Notes: a model not told the origin generated them from the sequence alone. DNA of 64,000 bases from Micromonospora sp. HNM0581 (GCF_012726175.1 NZ_JAASAD010000013.1:1-64000); one strand, 5' to 3'; counted from the first letter of the stretch, positions 41,769 to 50,925 are shown. Program-made: numbers and translations.

Positions 41769-43172
41769 TCAGTCCTCCCTGTCCGGTGCACCCGCCGGCA
41801 CCGGACGCAACGCTAACGCCAGCAGGGGCGTTACCGCGACTGCGGCGAGCAGGGTCAGCACCGGATAGCCGGCGAGTTGCATGACGAATCCGCTGAGCGC
41901 TCCCGCCGAGGCGCCGGCCAGACCCATGAACAGGTCGGACAGCCCCTGGGCGCTCGGGCGCACCTCGTCCGGTACCGACTCCGACAGCAGGGTGGAACCC
42001 GCGACCATGGTGGCCGACCAGCCGAGCCCCAACAGGATGAGCCCGACGGTGAGCCGGGGGGTGTGGTGCCCGGCGGTACCGGCGACCGCGCAGGCGGCCA
42101 GCAGCGTACCGACCCCGGCGAGGATGACCTGACGACGGCCGAACCGGTCGGCGAGCCAACCAACAACCGGCGCCAGCGCATACATGCCGGCGATGTGCAG
42201 GCTCAACACCAGCCCGACCACCGGCAGCACCTCGTCGACGGCATAGTGGTCCCGCAGGTGCACCGGGGTCATTGCCATCACCGCCACCATCACCAGGTGG
42301 CCCACGGCCACGGCGGCCACGCCGAGCCGGGCCGCCGGTCGGGCGCGTACCACCGCCCAGGCGGGGCGCATGCCCGCGCCCCGCTGGACCGACGGTGCCG
42401 GTGCCACCACCGGCTCGACCGCCGCCGGAACCCGGCCGGCCGGAGCGAGCGCGGATGCCGCCGGGGCCGGTTCGGGCGGGACCGGTGGTGGACCGGACAG
42501 GGCCGACCCGGCCCCGGCGGCGCGGACCGCCGCGATCCGGCGTGCGGTGAGCAGCGGGTCGGGCCGCAACCACAGCAGCAGTACGCCGGCGGCGAGCACG
42601 AACGCGACAGCGCTGAACGCGAACGGGCCGGACAACGCCGGCAGGCCCCATCCGCGAGTGGTGGTGTCGGCGAGCGCGGCGAAGTTCGGGGCGGTCACCG
42701 CGCCGATGGTGGTGGCCCAGACGATCAGCGACAGTTGCCGAGCGCGACGGTCCGGTGCGGCGAGGTCGACCGCGGTGTAGCGGGCCTGGAGGTTGGCTGC
42801 GGAACCGCCACCGAACAGGAGCATGCCGAGAAAGAGCAGCGGCACCGACCGGGTCGTCGCGGCGAACACGACAAGCGCTCCGCCCACCGCCCCGACCAGG
42901 TACGCGACGGCCAGGCCGGGGCGGCGGCCGTACCCGGTGATGATCCGGGTGACGGGCACGGCGAGCAGGGCGGCGCCGATCACGGCGGCGCTCTGCGCCA
43001 GGCCGGCCACGGCGGTGCCGGCGATCTCGGCGGCGAGCAGGGCGCCGACGGCGATGCCGATCGTCACCCCGATCCCGCCGACGATCTGGGTCGCGAAGAG
43101 CAGCCGCAGGGTACGCCGCTGAATGACTGCGACCTGCGGGTACGCCTGCCCGGTCGTCAGGTCGGTGGCCAA
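41769..43172 (-). CDS. MFS transporter
   Basis: A roughly 467-residue major facilitator superfamily protein. Two sets of about six transmembrane helices (residues ~30-210 and ~290-460) are separated by a long Pro/Ala-rich cytoplasmic loop (~230-290, GPPPVPPEPAPAASALAPAG). Characteristic loops include RIITGYGRRPGLAVAY and WLADRFGRRQVILAGV. The family type with this loop is usually an efflux pump; substrate unknown. The start appears to be a TTG at 43172 (GAGGAG seven bases upstream). The next gene downstream is DUF3046. Confidence 0.82.
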   Translation of the reverse strand: MATDLTTGQAYPQVAVIQRRTLRLLFATQIVGGIGVTIGIAVGALLAAEIAGTAVAGLAQSAAVIGAALLAVPVTRIITGYGRRPGLAVAYLVGAVGGALVVFAATTRSVPLLFLGMLLFGGGSAANLQARYTAVDLAAPDRRARQLSLIVWATTIGAVTAPNFAALADTTTRGWGLPALSGPFAFSAVAFVLAAGVLLLWLRPDPLLTARRIAAVRAAGAGSALSGPPPVPPEPAPAASALAPAGRVPAAVEPVVAPAPSVQRGAGMRPAWAVVRARPAARLGVAAVAVGHLVMVAVMAMTPVHLRDHYAVDEVLPVVGLVLSLHIAGMYALAPVVGWLADRFGRRQVILAGVGTLLAACAVAGTAGHHTPRLTVGLILLGLGWSATMVAGSTLLSESVPDEVRPSAQGLSDLFMGLAGASAGALSGFVMQLAGYPVLTLLAAVAVTPLLALALRPVPAGAPDRED

Positions 43173-43268
43173 CGGGACGCTCCTCGGTAAGGGGTGCCCA
43201 TCTTCTCGTATCCGACCAGGGGCCGGCAGCCCGGTCCTTGGCACAGCCCCGGACCGCGACCGGCGGGG

Positions 43269-43970
43269 TCAGCCGGTGAGCACGCGGGCCGCGACCGTGA
43301 GGTCGGCGACCAGTCCGTCGTACGCGACGTCCTGGTTGTCGGCCCGGAGCACGGCGGACGGGTGGATGGTGGCCACCAGTCGGGCCGACGGCGCGTCGGC
43401 GGTGTGACCGGCACTGTCGACCGGTACCCGGTGGAAGTCCTCCGGGTGTTGGGCGGCGGCCGGCCAGGGCAGCAGTTCGCCGCGCCGACGGGTGACCCGG
43501 AACGTCGGGCCGAGCAGCGCCTTCGCGGCGGTCGCCCCGAGCACCACGATGACCTCCGGGGCCAGCTGGGCGAACTCGGCGACCAGCCAGGGCCGGCAGG
43601 CGGTGATGTGCACCTGGTCAGGGGTCTGGTGGACACGCCGTTTACCGCGCAGTTCGAAGCGGAAGTGCTTGACAGCGTTGGTGAGGTAGATTTCGGCCGG
43701 GTCGAGCCGTGCGTCGTCGACCGCCTTGCGGAGCAGCCGGCCCGCGGGGCCGACGAAGGGCAGCCCTTTCTGGTCCTCCATGTCGCCGGGCTGCTCACCG
43801 ACGAAGACCACCCGGGCGCTGGCGTCGCCCCGGCCGAAGACGGTCTGCGAGGCGTCCTGGTACAGCTCGCAGCCCCGGCAGCCGGTGGCGGCGGCCCGCA
43901 GATCGTCGAGAGTGTCGGCGTGCGGCGGAATGAACCGCTGTGCGCCGGGCGCGGTGTCGGTGTCGGCCAT
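43269..43970 (-). CDS. udgX: UdgX-type uracil-DNA glycosylase
   Basis: A 233-residue protein of the UDG superfamily. It has motif A VFVGEQPGDMEDQKGLPFVGPAG and, after LTNAVKHFRFELRG, the segment KRRVHQTP. This is the K/R-R-x-H R-loop that sets UdgX apart from family 4 enzymes; its His is the residue that, in the mycobacterial protein, bonds covalently to the abasic site after uracil removal. Conserved Cys of an Fe-S cluster (GCRGCELYQ, and ITACRPWLVAEF) are visible. The C-terminal motif is TIHPSAVLR. ATG at 43970. It would bind uracil in DNA tightly and may hold the site instead of releasing it. Confidence 0.85.
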   Translation of the reverse strand: MADTDTAPGAQRFIPPHADTLDDLRAAATGCRGCELYQDASQTVFGRGDASARVVFVGEQPGDMEDQKGLPFVGPAGRLLRKAVDDARLDPAEIYLTNAVKHFRFELRGKRRVHQTPDQVHITACRPWLVAEFAQLAPEVIVVLGATAAKALLGPTFRVTRRRGELLPWPAAAQHPEDFHRVPVDSAGHTADAPSARLVATIHPSAVLRADNQDVAYDGLVADLTVAARVLTG

Positions 43971-44083
43971 GGCGACTGTTCTACCCGCTGCGGCGCGGCC
44001 ACGCGAGCAGGAGCGCGGGTCGGTACCGACTTCCGTGTCCCGGTCCGAGCCCGAGTACCCCGCAAGCCGCAGCCCAGCCCTAC

Positions 44084-44127
44084 GTGCCGGCCAGGTGCCG
44101 GCCAGGTGCCGGCCAGGTGCCGGCCCG
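44084..44127. repeat. 11-bp tandem repeat, four copies
   Basis: GTGCCGGCCAG repeats three times exactly, followed by a near copy (GTGCCGGCCCG), between the udgX and MocR genes. Four more spaced GTGCCG or ATGCCGCAA words continue to about 44190. A probable slipped-strand expansion; copy number may vary between strains. Confidence 0.7.
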
Positions 44128-44266
44128 ACGTGCCGCAAATTGGCGTATCCACCCAGGCGGGAGGGCCCGAGATGCCGCAAGCTGTGCCGCCGGCCTCGGG
44201 CTGCGACGTCGGGACGTTGCCGCGGTGGCGTTGCCACCTCGGTGGCCGGGCCGGCGGGGACGGTGG

Positions 44267-45607
44267 TCAGGCGGTGAAGTGCGGCGACAGGGTGGGGTGG
44301 GCGGCGCGGACGACCGCGTCGGCGAGTGCCGGGATCTCCTCCTCGTGCAGGTCGCTGACGGTGACCCGCAGCCCCGGTGGTCCGGCGACCCGGTAGAGCG
44401 CGCCCGCATCTACCGCCCAGCCGGCGTCGCGCAGGGTGGTCAGCGCACTTGTCTCGTCGTCCACCGGCACCCAGACGTTGATCCCGCTGCGCCCGTGTGC
44501 GGGCAGGCCGCGGTCGGCGAGGGCGGCGACCAGGGCGCGACGCCGTCGTTCGTAGCTCTCCGCCGCCCGGTCGACCAGGGCGCTCACCTCCGGGTCCGCC
44601 CAGAGCGACAGCACCAGTCGTTGCAGCACGGTGGAGACCCAGCCGGCGCCGACCCGGACCCGACCGGCGACCCGCGCGACAGTGGTTTCGTCTCCGGCGA
44701 GCACGGCCAGGCGTAGGTCGGGGCCGAAGGGTTTGCTCACCGAACGGAGGAAGGCCCAGTGGGTGGTGGCCCCGGCGAGCGGGTGCAGGGGTACGCGGGC
44801 CAACTCGGCGGCGTGGTCGTCCTCGATCAGCAACACCTCGGGCCGGGCGGTGAGCAGGGCGCGCAGGTCGCCGGCCCGGTCAGCGCAGAGCGCCGCGCCG
44901 GTGGGATTCTGGGCCCGGCTGGTCACGATGAGCGCTCGTGCTCCGGCGGCCAGGGCGGCGGCGACCGCCACGACGACCGGCCCGTCGTCGTCGACGGGCA
45001 CTCCGATCGGCCGTAGCCCGAGGGCGGCGAGCAGGTCCAGCAGGCTGGCCCAGCCCGGATCCTCCACCGCGACCGGGTCTCCGGGACGCAGGTGCGCGCC
45101 GAGCAGACGTTCGATGCCGTCGAGTGCGCCACTGGTGAGGGTCAGCCCGGGGGTCGGGACCCCGTCGGCAGCCAGCCGCGCCGCGGCCACCTCGGTCATC
45201 TCGGCGAGCACGCCGAGGTCGGAGTAGCTCACCGGGTCGCCGACGGCACCGGCGAGGGCGGCCAGGTGTCGCCCCAGCGGGGGCAGCAGTCGCCGGTCGG
45301 GTTCGCCTCGGGACAGGTCACGGAGCCCGGGTGCCGGAGGTGGGCGTAGCGCGGCACGGCGGGCGGCGACCGGCGGTCGGGGACGCACCCGGGTGCCGTG
45401 CCGGCCAGCGGTGACGATGAGTCCACGGCGACGTAGTTCGGCGTAGGCGCGGGAGACGGTGGCCGGGCTGACGGCGAGGTCGGCGGCGAGCGCGCGGACC
45501 GGCGGTAGGAGGTCGCCGGGGGCGAGGGCGGATTCGCGGATGCCGGACTCGATGCTCGCCGAGATCTCGACGGCTGACGCTCCGAGCACCTGATAGTGTG
45601 CTGACAC
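44267..45607 (-). CDS. MocR-family regulator (GntR-HTH plus aminotransferase-like domain)
   Basis: A 446-residue transcription factor. Residues 1-75 form a GntR winged helix (LLPPVRALAADLAVSPATVS). The rest is a fold-type I PLP domain with PLP-binding motifs, notably Lys in FLRSVSKPFGPDLRLAVL and SRAQNPTGAALCADRA. MocR/PdxR proteins sense PLP or amino acids and commonly lie divergently from their target gene. The GTG start at 45607 has no ribosome-binding site and sits about nine bases beyond a TACAAT -10-like element, so its mRNA is probably leaderless. Divergent from the PNPOx/GNAT gene. Confidence 0.88.
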   Translation of the reverse strand: MSAHYQVLGASAVEISASIESGIRESALAPGDLLPPVRALAADLAVSPATVSRAYAELRRRGLIVTAGRHGTRVRPRPPVAARRAALRPPPAPGLRDLSRGEPDRRLLPPLGRHLAALAGAVGDPVSYSDLGVLAEMTEVAAARLAADGVPTPGLTLTSGALDGIERLLGAHLRPGDPVAVEDPGWASLLDLLAALGLRPIGVPVDDDGPVVVAVAAALAAGARALIVTSRAQNPTGAALCADRAGDLRALLTARPEVLLIEDDHAAELARVPLHPLAGATTHWAFLRSVSKPFGPDLRLAVLAGDETTVARVAGRVRVGAGWVSTVLQRLVLSLWADPEVSALVDRAAESYERRRRALVAALADRGLPAHGRSGINVWVPVDDETSALTTLRDAGWAVDAGALYRVAGPPGLRVTVSDLHEEEIPALADAVVRAAHPTLSPHFTA

Positions 45608-45631
45608 AAAATAGAGATTGTACTAGAACAA
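45596..45631. promoter_or_regulatory. Two inverted repeats in the MocR divergent promoter
   Basis: GTGTGCTGACAC (45596-45607) and TTGTACTAGAACAA (45618-45631) are inverted repeats whose centres are 23 bases apart. They share the pattern TGTrCTr..ACAA, forming a direct repeat of operator-like sites. The first overlaps the MocR start codon and the second lies just before the ribosome-binding site of the rightward gene. Best reading: the MocR autoregulatory operator. Confidence 0.5.
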
Positions 45632-45641
45632 AGGCGGAAGC

Positions 45642-46886
45642 ATGTACCCGCAGACCACCCGAACCACCGCCAGTCGGTCCCGGGACCGGATGAGCTACGA
45701 CCGCTCCGCCACCCACGCCGTGCTCGACGAGGCGTACCACTGCGCGCTCGGCTTCACCGTGGACGGCGAGCCCCGGATACTGCCCACGCTGCACGTCCGC
45801 ATCGACGACACGCTCTACCTGCACGGCTCCACCGGCAGCCGGCCGCTGCTCGCCGCCCGCGCCGGCGGCCTGCCCGTCTGCGTCGCGGTCACCCTGCTCG
45901 ACGGCCTCGTCTACGGCCGCTCCCAGTTCCACCACAGCGCCAACTACCGGTCGGTGGTCGCGCACGGCACCGCCCACCTGGTCACCGACCCGGACAAAAA
46001 AGCCGCCGTGCTGACCGCCCTGGTAGAGAAGGCCGCCACCGGCCGGGCGGCGGACAGCCGCCCGCCGAACCGGCGGGAGCTGGCCGAGACCGCCGTACTG
46101 GCCCTGCCGCTGACGGAGGTGTCGCTGCGTACCCGCACCGGCGCGGTACGCGACGACCCGGCCGATCTCGACCTGACACACTGGGCCGGGGTGCTGCCGC
46201 TGCGGCTGACCCCCGGCCCACCGGAGCCGGACCCCGGGGTCAGCACACCGCTACCGGCGTACCTGCGTCCGCAGCGTTCGCCCTGGCACGAACCGGTGAC
46301 GCTGGGAGGCGCACACGTACTACTGGAACCGCTCGACGAGGCCCACACCGACGAGTTGTACGCCGCCACCGCCGACGCCGAGGTCTGGCAGCACCTCAGC
46401 CGACCGCTGCCGGACGGCCCCGAGCAGCTACGTGAGGTGATCGTCGCGGCCCTGGCCGAACAACACCGCCAGGAACGGGTCGTCTGGGCTCAGCGCTGCG
46501 TGTCCACCGGCGCGGTGATCGGCACCACCTCGTACTACGAGGTCGACCCCGAGCATCGGTCGGTGGCGATCGGGCACACCATGCTCGGCCGGCCGTGGTG
46601 GCGGACCGGGATCAACACCGAGGCGAAACTGCTGCTGCTCACCCGTGCCTTCGACGAACTCGACACGGTACGGGTGGTCTGGCACACCGACCTCCGCGAC
46701 GAACGCTCGCAGCGGTCCCTGGAACGGCTCGGTGCCCGCCGGGAAGGCCTGCTCCGGATGCACCGGCAGCGACCGGACGGCTCGTGGCGGGACACCGTGC
46801 AGTTTTCGATGACCGTCGACGAGTGGCCGAACGCACAGGTCAGGCTGCGGGAAATGCTTCGCGTGGGCCCCGCCGCGGCCCGATGA
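45642..46886 (+). CDS. PNPOx-like flavin-binding domain fused to GNAT acetyltransferase
   Basis: A 414-residue two-domain protein. Residues ~20-200 are a split-barrel domain of the pyridoxamine-5'-phosphate-oxidase-like superfamily (RMSYDRSATHAVLDEAYHCA, then LYLHGSTGSRPLLAARAGG and FHHSANYRSVVAHGTAHLV). Residues ~225-400 are GNAT (VIGTTSYYEVDPEHRSVAIG, RSLERLGARREGLLRMHRQR). Both halves are enzymatic folds; the substrate is unknown. GGCGGAAG precedes the ATG. Its ATGA overlap with the LysE gene and its divergent MocR regulator suggest a small amino-acid or amine modification and export unit. Confidence 0.82.
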   Translation: MYPQTTRTTASRSRDRMSYDRSATHAVLDEAYHCALGFTVDGEPRILPTLHVRIDDTLYLHGSTGSRPLLAARAGGLPVCVAVTLLDGLVYGRSQFHHSANYRSVVAHGTAHLVTDPDKKAAVLTALVEKAATGRAADSRPPNRRELAETAVLALPLTEVSLRTRTGAVRDDPADLDLTHWAGVLPLRLTPGPPEPDPGVSTPLPAYLRPQRSPWHEPVTLGGAHVLLEPLDEAHTDELYAATADAEVWQHLSRPLPDGPEQLREVIVAALAEQHRQERVVWAQRCVSTGAVIGTTSYYEVDPEHRSVAIGHTMLGRPWWRTGINTEAKLLLLTRAFDELDTVRVVWHTDLRDERSQRSLERLGARREGLLRMHRQRPDGSWRDTVQFSMTVDEWPNAQVRLREMLRVGPAAAR

Positions 46887-47545
46887 TGTCGGGCGTGCTG
46901 GGAATCACCGACATCTGGACGTACGTCCTGGGCACCGTGGCGATCGTGCTGCTGCCCGGCCCCAACTCACTGTTCGTCCTCTCCACCGCCGCCCGGCGTG
47001 GAGTCGGGACCGGTTATCGGGCGGCAAGCGGCGTCTGGGTCGGCGACGCGATCCTCATGTTCCTCTCCGCCGCCGGAGTGGCGTCGCTACTGAAGGCGTA
47101 CCCGCCGATCTTCCTCCTGATCAAGTACGCCGGGGCCGCGTACCTGGGCTATGTGGGGTTGACCATGCTGCGTGGGGCGTGGCGGCGCTGGCGGGACCGC
47201 AACGACCCGGACATCCCGCGGTTGATCGACGCCGCCCAGCCTGCGGCGGAGCGCAGCCCGTTCCGTAAGGCGTTGGTGATCAGCCTGCTCAACCCGAAGG
47301 CGATCCTGTTCTTCGTGTCGTTCTTCATCCAGTTCGTCGACCCGACCTACCCCTGGCCGGCGCTGTCGTTCCTGCTGCTCGGTCTGATCGCCCAGGTGTC
47401 CAGCGCGCTCTACCTGACCGCGTTGATCTTCGCGGGCACCTTCCTGGCCGCCCAGTTCAGCCGACGCCGCCGGCTGGCGGCCGGTGCGACAAGCGCGGTC
47501 GGTGCCCTCTTCCTCGGCTTCGGCCTCAAGCTCGCACAGGGTTGA
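46883..47545 (+). CDS. LysE/RhtB family amino acid exporter
   Basis: A 220-residue, six-helix exporter. The hallmark PGPNSLFVLSTAARRGVGTG follows the first helix, with YLGYVGLTMLRGAWR and FRKALVISLLNPKAILFFVSF in the middle. Family members export amino acids such as leucine, threonine or homoserine; the substrate is not determinable here. It overlaps the stop of the PNPOx/GNAT gene by four bases (ATGA), so the two should be translated together. Confidence 0.88.
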   Translation: MMSGVLGITDIWTYVLGTVAIVLLPGPNSLFVLSTAARRGVGTGYRAASGVWVGDAILMFLSAAGVASLLKAYPPIFLLIKYAGAAYLGYVGLTMLRGAWRRWRDRNDPDIPRLIDAAQPAAERSPFRKALVISLLNPKAILFFVSFFIQFVDPTYPWPALSFLLLGLIAQVSSALYLTALIFAGTFLAAQFSRRRRLAAGATSAVGALFLGFGLKLAQG

Positions 47546-47569
47546 GGCGTTCGGGAGGGCGGCGCGACC

Positions 47570-48499
47570 TCAGATGCCGCCACTGCCGCCATCACCGCCG
47601 CCGATGCCCGTGCCGCCCGCGTCGCCACCAGGTTCGGGGCCGGATGGCAACGGTCGGTCCGGTGGGCGGCTGACGTGGGCAGACTCGGTGATGGTGGCTG
47701 ACCAGTCGGCGGGTGCCGCCGCGGCGGCGTGCCGGTTGATGGCCTCGCGCAGCCAACCGTCCACGGTGTTCACCCAGTCACGCTGGTCGGCACCGACGTG
47801 CCAGATTCGGAACCGGCTGATACTGGTGTGGGTGATCCCGGCCAGCGCCAGCCGCCTGTCACACCAGAAGATCACCTCCAGGCCGGCGGAGTTGGCCACG
47901 AAGATGACCTCCAGTTCGGTGATCGGCCCGGCGTAGAGCGGACCGACCCAGAAACCCCACCGCTGCTGGAGGGGCAACGCCTGCTCGACGCCGGGCAGCC
48001 GGCCGTCGACCAGCCCGGACTGGCGGACGCTGAAGCCGAGCGTGTCCAGGGCGGCCAGGATGTGCTGCTGGGTCGGCAACGGATGGACGAAGACCGGCAC
48101 CAGCGCACCCTGGTCGAGGCTGGCGTCGATCGCCACCTCGGTACGCAGACCCATCCGCAGACCGAGCAGCGGCACCCCGCCCAGCGTGGTGACCGGTGCC
48201 TCCCACGGCACCGGAAAGTCGAAGGGAATCGACCGGGCCCGCCCGGCCCGCAGCACCATTGCGCCCGCCACCGGTGCCTGATGGAACTGCACCAGCCGGC
48301 GGGGGGCCTGCGGATCGTCCGGCTCGACCGTACTGACCAGGCCGAGCCGGACATGCAGGACCGGTACGTCGGCGGGGCCGGCGATGAGGTTCACCCGCCC
48401 CGGCAGCCGTAGGCCGGGGCGGGTGCTCGGGTTGGCCAACGCGGTCTGCACGGTCAGGCCCGTCGCGCCCGATCCTGGTGACACCCCCGTCAGCCGCAC
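47570..48499 (-). CDS. Second SpoOM-family protein
   Basis: A 309-residue relative of the protein at 17953-18741. The conserved core reads LTVQTALANPSTRPGLRLPG, LHVRLGLVSTVEPDDPQ, IPFDFPVPWEAPVTTLGG and LGLRMGLRTEVAIDASLDQG. It has a longer C-terminal tail rich in Pro, Gly and Ser (GPEPGGDAGGTGIGGG) absent from the first copy. So this genome keeps two SpoOM proteins about 30 kb apart, with different tails. Nine bases from the stop of the upstream CNNM gene (48509-49576), so it is likely the last gene of that operon. GTG start. Confidence 0.75.
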   Translation of the reverse strand: MRLTGVSPGSGATGLTVQTALANPSTRPGLRLPGRVNLIAGPADVPVLHVRLGLVSTVEPDDPQAPRRLVQFHQAPVAGAMVLRAGRARSIPFDFPVPWEAPVTTLGGVPLLGLRMGLRTEVAIDASLDQGALVPVFVHPLPTQQHILAALDTLGFSVRQSGLVDGRLPGVEQALPLQQRWGFWVGPLYAGPITELEVIFVANSAGLEVIFWCDRRLALAGITHTSISRFRIWHVGADQRDWVNTVDGWLREAINRHAAAAAPADWSATITESAHVSRPPDRPLPSGPEPGGDAGGTGIGGGDGGSGGI

Positions 48500-48508
48500 C
48501 GCGTACCC

Positions 48509-49576
48509 CTATCTGAGCCGACGGACCGCGCGAGGAATCGAATCGGTCTCGTCGTCGAACTCCCCGATGACCTCCTCCAGCAGGTCTTCCAGGGCAACGA
48601 AACCGACCGGCCGGGTGGGTCCACCGCCGTTACGGACCAAGGCGAGTTGCGACCGCCGGGCCCGCATCACGGCCACCGCCTCGCTGACGGTGGCGCTGTC
48701 GGGGAGCGTGATGGCGTCGTTCATCAGGTCCGCCGCAGTGGCGTCGGGTCGGCCGGCGGTGGCCCGCACCGCCTCCCGTACGTGCACCAGACCGCACACG
48801 TCACCGACGTCGTCCAACACTGCCAGTCGTGACCGGCCACTGTCCCGGCTGACCTGCTCGATGCGGTCCGCCGTCTCATCCCGACCCACGGTCACCATCC
48901 GGTCGAACGGCTCCATCACCTGGGCGACCGTCGTGCCCTGCAACTCCAGCATGCTGGTGAGCAGTTCGTGCTGGGCGGCACCGAGCAGCCCGTGCTCCCG
49001 GGACTGCTCCAGCAGCATCCGCAGTTCGTCGGGGCCGTGCACCTGGGCCAACTGGTCCTGCGGGTTGACCTTCACCAACCGCAGCATGGCGTTGGCCACC
49101 GCGTTCAGCACCGACAGCACCGGGCGGGCCACCCGGGCGAAGGCCCGGAACGGCAGCGCCAGCAACAGCGCCGACCGCTCCGGATGGGTGATCGCCCAGG
49201 ACTTCGGCGCCATCTCACCGACCACCAGATGCAGGAAGGTGACCAGGCTCAGCGCGAAGATCAACGCGATCACGTGGCTGGCGCCGTACGGCAGACCGAC
49301 GGCGTGCAGCAGCGGACTGAGCAACCGTTCGATGGCCGGCTCGGCCAGTGCGCCGAGCCCCAGCGTGCACAGGGTGATGCCGAGCTGTGCACCGGCCAGC
49401 ATCAGCGACAGCTCTCGTACACCGTCGAGCGCGGCACGGGCGGCTCGGGTACCGCTGGCCGCCGCCTGTTCCAGGCGGTACCGCTTACTCGCCACCAGAG
49501 CGAACTCGGCGGCCACGAAGAAGCCGTTGAGCGCCAGCAGGATCACCGAGGTGACCAGTGCGAATCCGGTGCTCAT
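48509..49576 (-). CDS. CNNM/CorC-type membrane protein (hemolysin family)
   Basis: A 355-residue protein with an N-terminal CNNM transmembrane domain (FALVTSVILLALNGFFVAAEF, LGALAEPAIERLL, TFLHLVVGEMAPKSWAI) and two CBS domains (QVMEPFDRMVTVGRDETADR and NDAITLPDSATVSEAVAVMR). The family is linked to Mg2+ or Co2+ homeostasis, although hemolysin is an old label. It lacks the CorC_HlyC domain of its upstream partner. Its start overlaps the partner stop by four bases. Confidence 0.85.
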   Translation of the reverse strand: MSTGFALVTSVILLALNGFFVAAEFALVASKRYRLEQAAASGTRAARAALDGVRELSLMLAGAQLGITLCTLGLGALAEPAIERLLSPLLHAVGLPYGASHVIALIFALSLVTFLHLVVGEMAPKSWAITHPERSALLLALPFRAFARVARPVLSVLNAVANAMLRLVKVNPQDQLAQVHGPDELRMLLEQSREHGLLGAAQHELLTSMLELQGTTVAQVMEPFDRMVTVGRDETADRIEQVSRDSGRSRLAVLDDVGDVCGLVHVREAVRATAGRPDATAADLMNDAITLPDSATVSEAVAVMRARRSQLALVRNGGGPTRPVGFVALEDLLEEVIGEFDDETDSIPRAVRRLR

Positions 49577-50925
49577 GCCGTCACCTCCGGCTGACCGTCG
49601 ATGACCTGGAGGCGGACCGAGTCGGCCACGTGCCGGTCGACCGCGAGCACCTCGACCAGGGCACGCGGCGGTACCTGGCCGTTGTCGCCGTCGGCCGGCA
49701 GGCTGATCTCCAGCCGGTCACCGACCTCGGGCACCCGGCCCAGCTCCCGCATGACCAGACCGGAGAGGGTGTCGTACTCGGGCCCCTCGGGCAGCGCGAT
49801 GCCGGTGCTGTCCGCTACCTCGTCGATGCGCCACCGGGCGGGCACCACCCAGGACCCGTCCTCCTGCCTCGTCGGGGCCCGCTCCGGCGGGTCGTCCTCG
49901 TCGCGGATCGGGCCGACCAGTTCCTCGGCGATGTCCTCGAGCGTGATGACACCCGCGAAGCCGCCGTACTCGTCGACCACGCAGGCGAGCTGCCGGTGCC
50001 CGGATCGGAGCCGGTCCAGGACGGTGGGCAGCGGTAACGTCTCCGGCACCAGCAGCGGCGGTACGGCGACCGCGCTGATCGGGGTGCTGGCCCGCTCGGC
50101 CGGTGGCACCTGCAGCACGTCGGCGATACCGATCACGCCGATCAGATCGTCGACGCCTTCCGCACCGCGTACCGGGAAGCGGGAACGGCCGGTGTCGAGC
50201 AACTCGACCACCCGGCTGACCGGTTCGTGTGCCCGCACCGTGTGCACGTCGACGCGCGGCACCATCGCCTCACCGGCGGTCAACTGCCGAAAGTCGAGAC
50301 CCCGGTCGAGCAGTTCCGACATGTCGGCGTCGAGGTGCCCTTCCAGCCGGGACTCGGCGATGATCTGTTCCAGGTCCTCCGGGGTGGCGCCGCTTGGCAG
50401 TTCCTCGATGGGCTCGATGCCGACCCGCCGTAGCAGACGCACCGCCGACTTGTCGAAGAGCTTGATCAGCGGGCCGGCGACGGCCAGGTAGACGAGGGTG
50501 GAGCGGGCCAGTGCCCGGGCGACCGGTTCGGGCTGGGCGATGGCCAGGTTCTTGGGGGCCAGCTCACCCACGACCATCTGCACCACGGTGGCGATGACCA
50601 GGGCCAGCGCAACCGACAACGGCAGGCTGACACCGGGGGACACGCCGGCCACACCGAGCAACTCGGCCAGGCCCGCACCCAGGTAAGGCTCGGCGACGTA
50701 CCCGACGAGCAGGGCGGTCACGGTGATGCCGAGCTGTGCACCGGAGAGCATGAACGACAGCCGTCCGGCGACCTCCAGGGCTCGTACGGACGCCTGGTCC
50801 CCCTCGGCGGCGAGTTGCTTCAGCTTACCGCGGTCGACCGCGACGTAGCCGAACTCCTGCGCGACGAAGTATCCCGTCGCGACGGTCAAGACAACGATCA
50901 GAAGAAGACCGACGAGGATCAACAC
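49573..50925 (-). CDS. CNNM/CorC-type membrane protein with CorC_HlyC domain
   Basis: A 450-residue paralogue of the preceding gene. It has the CNNM domain (VLTVATGYFVAQEFGYVAVD, VQMVVGELAPKNLAIAQPE), CBS pair (GEAMVPRVDVHTVRAHEPVS and PLPTVLDRLRSGHRQLACVV) and a C-terminal CorC_HlyC domain (DGSWVVPARWRIDEVADSTG). The two form a tandem pair, as in many actinomycetes. First gene of a probable leftward operon: CorC type, CNNM type, SpoOM. Confidence 0.87.
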   Translation of the reverse strand: MLILVGLLLIVVLTVATGYFVAQEFGYVAVDRGKLKQLAAEGDQASVRALEVAGRLSFMLSGAQLGITVTALLVGYVAEPYLGAGLAELLGVAGVSPGVSLPLSVALALVIATVVQMVVGELAPKNLAIAQPEPVARALARSTLVYLAVAGPLIKLFDKSAVRLLRRVGIEPIEELPSGATPEDLEQIIAESRLEGHLDADMSELLDRGLDFRQLTAGEAMVPRVDVHTVRAHEPVSRVVELLDTGRSRFPVRGAEGVDDLIGVIGIADVLQVPPAERASTPISAVAVPPLLVPETLPLPTVLDRLRSGHRQLACVVDEYGGFAGVITLEDIAEELVGPIRDEDDPPERAPTRQEDGSWVVPARWRIDEVADSTGIALPEGPEYDTLSGLVMRELGRVPEVGDRLEISLPADGDNGQVPPRALVEVLAVDRHVADSVRLQVIDGQPEVTA

